Part shown: positions 35,987-44,490 of the stretch, piece by piece
Layout: each line of letters begins with the position of its first letter
Position numbering within the stretch: position 1 is the stretch's first letter
Made by a program: the position numbers and the translations under genes
Assembly: GCA_024277855.1 (NCBI GenBank)
Contig: JAJRUJ010000068.1
Location: 1 to 64,000 of the forward strand
Direction of reading: 5' to 3'
Length of the DNA: 64,000 nt
From: Candidatus Zixiibacteriota bacterium
Lineage (GTDB): Bacteria; Zixibacteria; MSB-5A5; WJJR01; JAJRUJ01
The notes under the pieces: generated by a model
Told to the model about the DNA's origin: nothing
Database searches by the model: none
What the model saw: only the letters and a program-made list of their open reading frames with translations

Positions 35987-38745
35987 TATTCCATGCACGG
36001 ATTGCACGGGCCGTCACCGATGGATTTATAAACATAGTTGACATACATCACGACATCGACCGGGTTTCTCTGACCATCGCAATTCCAGTCGCCGTTAATG
36101 CCCGGACAGGTGGGAATCTCGACAATCGCTTCGCATTGTCCCTTGTATACGCAGTTGACAATATAGACAACGTCCACCGGATTGATGGCGCAATCCCCGT
36201 TGAGATCGCAAAAGCAGGTGCAATCACACGGTCCGATTGTGATAACTCCCGGCTTGAAGGTGACTTCACCCGTACCCCTTGGCCCGTGATCGGTGCCGTC
36301 AGGTTCGATCATAAATATGGTGGTGATTTCGGTGGTGGCGCAGGCCGTATCGAAGACAAATCGTCCCTCGACTTCCGTGACGCCGAATTCCAGAGTCACG
36401 CATACTCTGCCATCGGGTTCAGCAGGCGTCGAATTTGAGAGACTTGCCGCTTGAATAACAAAATTGTCGGGGGATACACCGTCATAGAGATTTTCCGGTG
36501 TTTCGCAACCCTCGACGGGTCTGACGGCTTGCATCAAATCGGCCCAGCCGGGATTGGACCAGTTCCAGGTCACGCCATTGGCGGGAAGCCGCAGGAGGTT
36601 TGTGCTGTCGTATGGCAATGGGGGAGTCCAGAACGATCCGGCGTCAAGTTCCCTGACGACCAGCGGAACAGCAATAGTATTCAAGTCCGCCGCCCAGTAG
36701 AACGTGAAATCCACTGTCACATCCGGGCAACCCGCATAAACATCTTTGGTCTCTACCTCAACGCGCCAATCATTGATTTGACAAACATCACCGATACCAT
36801 CACTGTCGCTGTCTCCTTGTGTGGGATTCCACGTGTCGGGGCAGTTGTCGCAGAGGTCGCCGACATAATCAATGTCAATGTCTGCCTGGTCCTCATTACT
36901 TATGTCAGGACAGTTATCGCAGAGATCACCCAGAGCATCTTCATCGGAATTTTGCTGGTCCGCATTCGGGACTGTCGGGCAATTGTCGCAGACATCGCCG
37001 ATATTGTCGTCGTCGCCATCTTCCTGCTCCAGATTATAATCATTCGGGCAGTTGTCGCAGAGGTCACCAATATTGTCATCGTCGGCGTCAGCTTGATCCT
37101 CGTTAGCGTATTCGGGGCAATTATCGCAAGCATCACCATAGCTATCAGCGTCTGAATTAACTTGGTCCGCATTCGGGACTGTCGGGCAATTATCGCAGGC
37201 ATCGCCGATATTGTCGCTGTCACCATCTTCCTGCTCCGGATTATAATCGTTCGGGCAGTTGTCGCAAACATCGCCAAAGGTGTCCCCGTCACTGTCGATT
37301 TGATCAGGATTATAAACATCGGGACAATTGTCACATTGCGAGAATATATCGTCCCCGTCATGGTCAGCCACAGAAAGAACATACGCTCGCCCGGCATCGG
37401 CACCACCAGCGTCGTTTAAGCGCGCGCCTATTATCGCATCTTGAATGCCATCCCCATCTACGTCTCCGGCTCCGGATAACGCAAAACTGAATTCATCTCC
37501 CGAGGCTTCACCGGCAAAAATATAATCGGCGTCCGCCGCCAGAACATTGATCGGAAATGGGCCAATTCCACCCCTGAATATATAGGCCCGTCCGATATTC
37601 GATCCTCCGACATCGCTCAAATAACCGCCAACGAGCATGTCAGAATATCCATCCCCGTCGACGTCTCCGAGTTCAGATGCAAGGTCCGGGCCTGCAAAAC
37701 GATCGCCAGTGTTTTCCCCAGTGAAGGTATACATCAATGCCCCGTCCTGGCCTGAGTACACATACGCGCGTCCCGTCGAGCTTGTATAGAGGTCGGCTCC
37801 CACGATGACATCGACAAAGCCATCGCCATTGACGTCCCCCGTGCCACAGACAGATATACCGAAGTGGTCGTTCGCATTTTCCCCGTAGAAAACAAACAGG
37901 GTATCTGTGGTATGGGGAGAGATCACATAGGCAGCTCCGGCATTATTCCCGCTGGCATCATCTCCTTGTTCGCCTACGATGATGTCGTCAAATCCATCTT
38001 TATCTATATCACCCACTTTTTTGACCGGATATCCGAATCTTCCATCGTCATCATCACCGGTAAAGATGTAATCAGCATTTCCCGCGTTGATGGTCATCGG
38101 GAAAGGTCCATATGTTCCGAGGAATACATACACCCGTCCAGCATTATTTCCACCAAGGTCGTTTTCCGATGCTCCGACGACAATATCAGACAAACCGTCA
38201 TTATTCACATCGCCCGCGCCAGAGACAGATGTGCCAAACCAGTCGCCAGCCGTCTCGCCGGTAAGAATGATATCTGCATCAGCGGCATTAATGCTGATAG
38301 GAAAAGGTCCGGATCTTCCCAAAAAGATATAGACACGCCCGTCGTTGTTGAATAACGCAGAGACAACAAAATCCACGCGGCCATCGTTGTTTACGTCACC
38401 GGCCCCGGTCGCATGCATGCCGAAAAGATCTCCGACTGCTTCCCCGGTAAATGTGTAAAGGAGCTGACCATTTTGTCCGGAATAAATATATGCCAACCCT
38501 GCGTCATTCCCCGCTATGTCACTATATGGTGCACCGATGATGACGTCCGCATAGCCGTCTCCATTCACATCTCCAACTCCCGATACTGACTCAGCAAATT
38601 TATCTCCTGCAACAGGACCGGTAAAAACATGGATAAGTGAGCAGTTCATCTCTGTCGCTTGTACTGGCCATGGGGCGAGATAAAAGATGATCATAGTCAC
38701 TGCTAAGACGGTCAGAACGAGAGGTGTGCATTTGCAATTCTTCAT
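35986..38745 (-). CDS. Secreted FG-GAP propeller / thrombospondin type-3 repeat / dockerin-like protein
   Basis: FG-GAP repeats, eight DNCP..YN.DQ.D.D.D..GD.C units, C-terminal dockerin-like repeats; start at MKNCKCTPLVL after a GGAGTATAAA region. Confidence 0.9.
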   Translation of the reverse strand: MKNCKCTPLVLTVLAVTMIIFYLAPWPVQATEMNCSLIHVFTGPVAGDKFAESVSGVGDVNGDGYADVIIGAPYSDIAGNDAGLAYIYSGQNGQLLYTFTGEAVGDLFGMHATGAGDVNNDGRVDFVVSALFNNDGRVYIFLGRSGPFPISINAADADIILTGETAGDWFGTSVSGAGDVNNDGLSDIVVGASENDLGGNNAGRVYVFLGTYGPFPMTINAGNADYIFTGDDDDGRFGYPVKKVGDIDKDGFDDIIVGEQGDDASGNNAGAAYVISPHTTDTLFVFYGENANDHFGISVCGTGDVNGDGFVDVIVGADLYTSSTGRAYVYSGQDGALMYTFTGENTGDRFAGPDLASELGDVDGDGYSDMLVGGYLSDVGGSNIGRAYIFRGGIGPFPINVLAADADYIFAGEASGDEFSFALSGAGDVDGDGIQDAIIGARLNDAGGADAGRAYVLSVADHDGDDIFSQCDNCPDVYNPDQIDSDGDTFGDVCDNCPNDYNPEQEDGDSDNIGDACDNCPTVPNADQVNSDADSYGDACDNCPEYANEDQADADDDNIGDLCDNCPNDYNLEQEDGDDDNIGDVCDNCPTVPNADQQNSDEDALGDLCDNCPDISNEDQADIDIDYVGDLCDNCPDTWNPTQGDSDSDGIGDVCQINDWRVEVETKDVYAGCPDVTVDFTFYWAADLNTIAVPLVVRELDAGSFWTPPLPYDSTNLLRLPANGVTWNWSNPGWADLMQAVRPVEGCETPENLYDGVSPDNFVIQAASLSNSTPAEPDGRVCVTLEFGVTEVEGRFVFDTACATTEITTIFMIEPDGTDHGPRGTGEVTFKPGVITIGPCDCTCFCDLNGDCAINPVDVVYIVNCVYKGQCEAIVEIPTCPGINGDWNCDGQRNPVDVVMYVNYVYKSIGDGPCNPCME
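36781..37332 (-). repeat. Eight tandem 69-bp (23-aa) thrombospondin type-3 units
   Basis: Direct count: eight x 23 aa, from GAC at 37330-37332 to TGT at 36781-36783, in exact register. Confidence 0.93.
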
Positions 38746-38921
38746 TTTATACTCCTTTTTGAATGGGATCCATAACAGCTTCAAAGCATAAAGATGATTC
38801 TGCAACACTCGGCTACTCCTCGCATCTGTGACATCCCTGCTGATTTATAAGCAAGGATGTCTGATTATTGAGATCGTCTATAGGAGAATAGCTACCGAAA
38901 AGTCGGTTTGTAGAAAATAAA

Positions 38922-41213
38922 TTAGGAAGATTCGCGAAGCATTGCTTCAGATATCCACGCGCCATTTATCCAGTATTTTACAGAATCTCGAAGCGTATCG
39001 GTATATTGTTGCCATTCGACGGGTTCTAGTTTCCCGTCAGCGACTAGAAAATTGCGGACTTGGCAGAAATTGTCGGTTAATTTGACATCCATTACCCGTA
39101 AATTTGCGCCCAGACGATAGATGACTTCAGCCTGATCCTTACCCATCGATTCAAACGTCTCGATACAGAGGACGGAGTCGCTTTCGAGGCGAATCATCCA
39201 GGGTGTATTATACAATCTCTGTAAGGACTTACAAACGTCAGTCGAAGGAAAAAGGATATAATATTTCTGGTTGCCCTTTGTCACCCATGATAGATCATAA
39301 TTTTCTGATTGATAAGGAGGAGAGACCCCGTAGCTCGAATCGGGCGTCAATGCAAATAGACAAGTCGCACCTTCTTTATTATTCACTCCCGCGAACACAA
39401 AACCAAAGACATCCGATGCCAACCATACATTTTCTTTTGCGGAGGCACCACCGGCATTAATATACCAGCCAACTTCAGCCCCTTCTGAGTTCAAAATGCG
39501 GATGTGTGTCCGGGACGGATATGATGCGGTGGCCGTCGTAACAATATATGTGGAACCATTCACATCGGTGAAATTAACCACTCCCGGTGAATAGATTTGT
39601 TCGTCGGTGCTATCACCCGGATACTTACCGTATATCGTGGAGCTTTGACTGACTTTCAGTCGGCCTTGATGATCATACACGAACAACCTTACGTTGTCTG
39701 TACAGATATCCTCAAATCTCGGGAGTATTGCTATTTCGTTTTTCCCGTCGCCATCAAGATCACCAATCCGCCATTGGGTTTCGGGCCTTAAATTGGAGCA
39801 ACCATAGTCTATATCCCAGAGACTGACGGAATCGGCATTTGCTACGGTAAATCCAGTATTTGATACCTGTACGTAAGCCGGATTATGATCAAACCAGGGA
39901 TCAAAAATCTTTGGGAATAATATGGCGAGGAACACCCACAAAAGAGCGGCAAGTAACGGGATCTGTATCTTTGCCGCCCGGCTGTATTTAACGGCCTTGC
40001 GCGTTAAAAAAGCACCCAGGCAAACTTTTTCCGACCGGACGATGTTGTGGTTCTCAATCACATCAGCAAACCGCCTATGACCGATGAGAATCAAATTGCG
40101 GCACGGATATTGTTGAGCAAGTGGTTCCAGATATATGCCGGCGTCAGGAAGACACTCCTCCGCCAGAACCAGGTATTTCAACGGCGAGAAAAATGCTCGG
40201 TGAATCTTTGCTGGCAGCGTGTCTTGGTTTACCGGCAACAGGGTGCCCTGTTCGTCAATTCCCCCGGTGAACCCCACCTCGCCGGCGATAAACCGCTCCT
40301 GACGCATGATTTCCAGTTTGAGTAGTTGCGTGTATGTAATTAACGCGGCCGCAAGGCCGATTGAATCTCCGGTGAATGTCTGCTTGCTGTCGGCAATTGA
40401 GAAACGGGCATCATATTGCGCATGATGATTACCTGCACGAGTTCTCGCCCGGAGTTCTTTCACCGCCGCAAGCGAATGGTAGACGACACCGATAAACTTG
40501 TCGTCCGGTGTCTTGATCTGATTGTCAAACGTCACCGTATCGGCGATATTGTCGGTACCCGATTTTCGCTTGCTCGATTCCACCGTGCCGCGCAATTGAC
40601 GGAGTCGGCCGCGATTGTCGGACGTCGACTGATTTTGCTCCACGAACAAACACCAGGCGCGGTCATTATTGACACAAGATCGTTCCGCTCCCCAGCGATC
40701 ACGGACCTCCGTCAGTATTTCGGCGATATCTGGGTGTTTATCGTGAAGTCGGTCTATGAAGAGGTCCAGGGCGTCAAACGCATCAAGGTCTTGTAACTCA
40801 CCAAGAATATCAGGGTCTATCGGATCCCCCCGGACCAATTCCCATGCCTTTTTGAAATCTCCGAGATAGCAGTGCATTGTAATCAGGCGGTATGTCAGCA
40901 AGCGGCCCGATTGTTCCAGCCGCTCGTTTGTCTGATCAGTTGTCAAATGTTCTTTCAGTCGGCCGTGGATTGCCCTGGCTTCGGTAAGCTCATCAATGGT
41001 CAGATCGAAGAGCACCTGCTCATTTATCAACCGCAGGAAAACAAGGCAGTACTCATCAAGATATGTCCGGTAAGATTCCTTTGCCGCAACGGACTGCATC
41101 TGTGGCCAGAACGCAATCAGACGCAATAGCTGCGAATCAGCGACCGACTGAGCGGCCGACTCTGATTTGAGCCGGGCGAAATCCTTGGCGAACTGTACCG
41201 CACCGGGACTCAT
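38922..41213 (-). CDS. Membrane Lon-like (S16) protease with extracytoplasmic propeller-like domain
   Basis: FTGDSIGLAAALITYTQLLKLEIM ... VGFTGGIDEQGTLLPVNQDTLPAKIHRAFFSPLKYLVLAEECLPDA matches the Lon proteolytic-domain pattern (Ser then Lys); single TM IPLLAALLWVFLAILF; C-terminal IGDLDGDGKNEIAILP. Confidence 0.75.
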   Translation of the reverse strand: MSPGAVQFAKDFARLKSESAAQSVADSQLLRLIAFWPQMQSVAAKESYRTYLDEYCLVFLRLINEQVLFDLTIDELTEARAIHGRLKEHLTTDQTNERLEQSGRLLTYRLITMHCYLGDFKKAWELVRGDPIDPDILGELQDLDAFDALDLFIDRLHDKHPDIAEILTEVRDRWGAERSCVNNDRAWCLFVEQNQSTSDNRGRLRQLRGTVESSKRKSGTDNIADTVTFDNQIKTPDDKFIGVVYHSLAAVKELRARTRAGNHHAQYDARFSIADSKQTFTGDSIGLAAALITYTQLLKLEIMRQERFIAGEVGFTGGIDEQGTLLPVNQDTLPAKIHRAFFSPLKYLVLAEECLPDAGIYLEPLAQQYPCRNLILIGHRRFADVIENHNIVRSEKVCLGAFLTRKAVKYSRAAKIQIPLLAALLWVFLAILFPKIFDPWFDHNPAYVQVSNTGFTVANADSVSLWDIDYGCSNLRPETQWRIGDLDGDGKNEIAILPRFEDICTDNVRLFVYDHQGRLKVSQSSTIYGKYPGDSTDEQIYSPGVVNFTDVNGSTYIVTTATASYPSRTHIRILNSEGAEVGWYINAGGASAKENVWLASDVFGFVFAGVNNKEGATCLFALTPDSSYGVSPPYQSENYDLSWVTKGNQKYYILFPSTDVCKSLQRLYNTPWMIRLESDSVLCIETFESMGKDQAEVIYRLGANLRVMDVKLTDNFCQVRNFLVADGKLEPVEWQQYTDTLRDSVKYWINGAWISEAMLRESS

Positions 41214-42067
41214 CGACGGAAAATCCTGATTTTGAGTTCATGATCCGGAGTGGCGAGATCAAACGTCACGGTATCGCCCGGTCCGACATCCGCAAGCTCA
41301 TTGCCGGCGGGCTGGATGATCGCAATTCTGACCCGTCCAAAATCACTCTGCCCGTCCAGAGCGAGAATCTGGAGACTGATTTGTTTCCCGACAGTTTTCC
41401 CCTCGAACCGTATCCGGATACGGTCTTTGTTTGCCGATTCCAGCGTGGTCTCGTCGGCGTATTCAGTGTGCTCGGGGTCGTAGACCAGCGGTTGAAGCGA
41501 AAATACCGCGTCCGGCATCTTGATCTGCCATTTCGCCTGCCGATAATCATCGACCGGGCGGTCTGCCAAAATCGCCCGACCATGATCATCGGTGAGATAT
41601 TCTGCTCCCGACTCGGGTAGTTGCAGTAAGACACCCGCAACGAGGGCCGGATCATCGCTGATTAATTGCAACTGGTCCCGGTTTTCGGCGGCCGAGTGGG
41701 TAATTCGCAGGACAACATCGGGATTTTCGGAATACAGGGTGGCTACCTCTTCCGGGTCGTCTAATCGCCTGTTGGCGCCGTCGGCCGCAAGAAGAACTTT
41801 CCGGTCGGTTCCCGGTTGGATTAACGGGGCAAGATCGATTACCGCTCCTCGGAGCGCGTCTTGGTACAACCGATCGGCCAACTGTTGGGCGACCGCTGAA
41901 TTTTCGATCCCCGGTGATGTCTTCATCGCCTTGAGGTAGGCCTGATAGTCATTTACGTGCTCCCGACACAGTTCGCACTCATCCAGATGACGCCGAATCT
42001 TCTCGGCAGTGACCGTGTCGAGTCGGTTTTCGGAATATTTCCGCAATTCGTCTGTTAGCGGATGCAC
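41210..42067 (-). CDS. zf-HC2 anti-sigma-like protein
   Basis: KIRRHLDECELCREHVNDY (H-x3-C-x2-C); 4-bp overlap with the Lon-like gene. Confidence 0.72.
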   Translation of the reverse strand: MHPLTDELRKYSENRLDTVTAEKIRRHLDECELCREHVNDYQAYLKAMKTSPGIENSAVAQQLADRLYQDALRGAVIDLAPLIQPGTDRKVLLAADGANRRLDDPEEVATLYSENPDVVLRITHSAAENRDQLQLISDDPALVAGVLLQLPESGAEYLTDDHGRAILADRPVDDYRQAKWQIKMPDAVFSLQPLVYDPEHTEYADETTLESANKDRIRIRFEGKTVGKQISLQILALDGQSDFGRVRIAIIQPAGNELADVGPGDTVTFDLATPDHELKIRIFRR

Positions 42068-42088
42068 AATCCACCCCTTTTGATCATA

Positions 42089-43186
42089 CTACTCATCATT
42101 AGGTAGCGACCAGAAACCGAACTTGTCGGCTTTTTTTGCCCGGTGTTGGAAATCCTCAACCGCCTTGTGTATAGTTGTTTCAAAGATATGCTTGTACCCA
42201 TCCAGATATCGGGGATGTTCACTTTTGGGCATCACCTCGCGGAAATATGCCGGGAGGAGGTCCACTCCCCGCGAATAGAGCAAATCCAGCAAATATCGAT
42301 CAACCGCCTGACGGAAACAAATGCCATGATCGGGCGTGATTTTTTCTTTTTCTACAAACCCGGCCAATACCGTTTTCGATATCCAGTTTAAGGTTTCATC
42401 TTTGGCTTTGAGCAGTGTTTTCTCTTTGATTTCCCAGTCGGCCAGATTGGGGGGAAAGGCCCAGATGCTGTTGTCCAGCACATGACGGGAATTAACTACA
42501 ATAACCGCACGGATTAGCTCATGTTTGATCAGCGCATTCCTGACACTGGTGTATTTATTCAGCCAGTCGAATATCCCGTAACACCATTCTGTGTATTTTA
42601 TGTTATCGAGATAGGCTCGGTCGACAATTTCGAGTAACTGGTCACGTTCGATGAACGGGCGATTTGGTCGTAACTGAGATTCATATTTGTGCAGGCAGAA
42701 AATTGCCGTCCGGTCGTCAGTCGAGGAAAGTCGTACGTAATTATGGCCGTTAAGGATATCGCGAAACCTGCGTTTGAGTTTCTCAACCTGAGGATCGGCT
42801 TTGGCACGAATCCGACTCAACTCCTGGCGGATATAGCCAAACAATAACGAGCAATAGCTATCACAAGCCTCAGCCGGTTTCCGGGAATCGATATCATCGC
42901 CGTATTTCTGCCGGAAGTAGCGGAAAATAATCACGAACGGTTTATTTGGTTCACTCCTGAGGAAGCTGCCCAGAATATCCAGCGCCAAATCGTCAAGAGC
43001 CTGCTTTATATTTGACTGCTCAACCAGAGGCAGAGTGTGTCCAAGTGCCCGCAGGTATCGCAGAAAGCCCGTGGTAAACTGGCGAGTCAATTTGAAGAAC
43101 GCATCGAAATGCGCACGATCCTGCGGGCACGCAAGGAAATCCTTGATGATTTGGCCGCACTGATGGCTATCCACGATCCCCGCCAT
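42089..43186 (-). CDS. Hypothetical protein, possible divergent sigma-region-2-like N-terminus
   Basis: First gene of the zf-HC2/Lon-like operon; QALDDLALDILGSFLRS...FVIIFRYFRQKYG weakly resembles sigma region 2; no recognised region-4 HTH. Confidence 0.4.
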   Translation of the reverse strand: MAGIVDSHQCGQIIKDFLACPQDRAHFDAFFKLTRQFTTGFLRYLRALGHTLPLVEQSNIKQALDDLALDILGSFLRSEPNKPFVIIFRYFRQKYGDDIDSRKPAEACDSYCSLLFGYIRQELSRIRAKADPQVEKLKRRFRDILNGHNYVRLSSTDDRTAIFCLHKYESQLRPNRPFIERDQLLEIVDRAYLDNIKYTEWCYGIFDWLNKYTSVRNALIKHELIRAVIVVNSRHVLDNSIWAFPPNLADWEIKEKTLLKAKDETLNWISKTVLAGFVEKEKITPDHGICFRQAVDRYLLDLLYSRGVDLLPAYFREVMPKSEHPRYLDGYKHIFETTIHKAVEDFQHRAKKADKFGFWSLPNDE

Positions 43187-43530
43187 TGCCAGCGTAGTTT
43201 TATCCAGTCTTGGTTATTTGAAGATATGAAATTTTTATGCTGGATCAAACCAATAGTTGGTCGTTACAAGCGACAACAGGCATTACTTGTTATCTCCTTT
43301 GCATAATGCGTGTTATGCGAAACGGTCGGTCAATATGATGGCTCGGTCAGACTGGTTGGGGAGAAGGTTGTTCAGGTTTCTTTCTATCGGTTATCACAAA
43401 TCATTCTGCTTATTAGGCCGTGCTTGCTTTCGGGTTTCTTTTCCGGGGAAGGGAAACCCCGCATCCCTGCAAATCCTGTTTGTAGACGAAGGAGTGATTC
43501 AGGATCGAGGCGCATGTATCACCGCGCGCT

Positions 43531-44490
43531 TTATTGCGTCCCGGTACTTCCGGGCAGTGGCGGACGGGGCCGCCGCAGACATACGTCCACAAGTTCATTA
43601 ATATCTGCGGTGCCGGCGCACATCACGGTATCCGCTCCGCCCCAGTAGATTTTCACCGTTCCATCCGCTTCAGGAACCGCGCCGCAGCAAAACACCACGT
43701 TGGGCACATAGCCGGAACGTTCCCACGGTGACTCCGGTTCGATGATCCACTCATCGGCTACCGCCACGATCCTCGCGGGGTCATCGAGTGCGTGGAGAGC
43801 GGCACCGAGCCGGTAGACAGCACCGTTCATTGTCTGGAAGACGCCATGAAAGATGTGCAGCCAGCCTTGGTCGGTAGCAAATGGTGTGGCGCCGGGACCG
43901 ATCTTGAGTTCGTCCCAGTGGTATGGCATGGGTGCCATCAGCCGTCTCGATTCACCCCAGTGGATGAGGTCGGAAGAATAGGAAATCCAGATAGACCAGG
44001 GGTCAATGCCCGTGTGTGGTCGATCCAGACGCGCATATCGGCCGTCAAAGCGCTGGGCGAAGAGGACGACGTTGCGGTGATCCGCCTGGGTGATCAGGGC
44101 GATACGTTCGACGTGTTGAAAATCTTCCGTCCGGGCCAGCGCAATGCGTACACCGTGTGCCGAATAGGCGCTGTAAGTGATGTAGTAGATCCCATCAATC
44201 AGGCAGATGCGGGGGTCCTCCACTCCAAAGGCCTCGTATTCAGCGAACAGGCCGTCGGCAGCGGGTATCAGCCAGGGATCGGGTCGAACCGTGAAGTGGA
44301 ATCCATCGCCGCTTTCGGCCAGGCCAATGACCGAACGGCCGTTACGCAAATGGGCGCGAAAGAGCATCACGTAGCGGTCGTTATAGCGCGTCACGGCCGC
44401 ATTGTGTACGGTGGCCACCGCGTAGGGCACGTCATCCGGCGTCAGGATCGGATTGTGCTCGTGACGGTGGATAAGACTATAACCGGCCAT
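43531..44490 (-). CDS. Glycoside hydrolase/phosphorylase family GH130
   Basis: HEHNPILTPDDVPYAVATVHNAAVTRYNDRYVMLFRA, FGVEDPRICLIDGIYYITYSAYS, conserved with the paralogue at 45841. Confidence 0.88.
   Translation of the reverse strand: MAGYSLIHRHEHNPILTPDDVPYAVATVHNAAVTRYNDRYVMLFRAHLRNGRSVIGLAESGDGFHFTVRPDPWLIPAADGLFAEYEAFGVEDPRICLIDGIYYITYSAYSAHGVRIALARTEDFQHVERIALITQADHRNVVLFAQRFDGRYARLDRPHTGIDPWSIWISYSSDLIHWGESRRLMAPMPYHWDELKIGPGATPFATDQGWLHIFHGVFQTMNGAVYRLGAALHALDDPARIVAVADEWIIEPESPWERSGYVPNVVFCCGAVPEADGTVKIYWGGADTVMCAGTADINELVDVCLRRPRPPLPGSTGTQ

Noticed and set aside
36451-37155. 234-aa plus-strand ORF rich in Ile/Val/Ala
   Set aside because: Antisense shadow of the thrombospondin type-3 array; periodic hydrophobicity is created by the DNC/GD repeats on the other strand.
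36781-37332. Regular 69-bp spacing considered as a CRISPR array
   Set aside because: Repeats are in-frame 23-aa calcium-binding-type coding units with no spacers.
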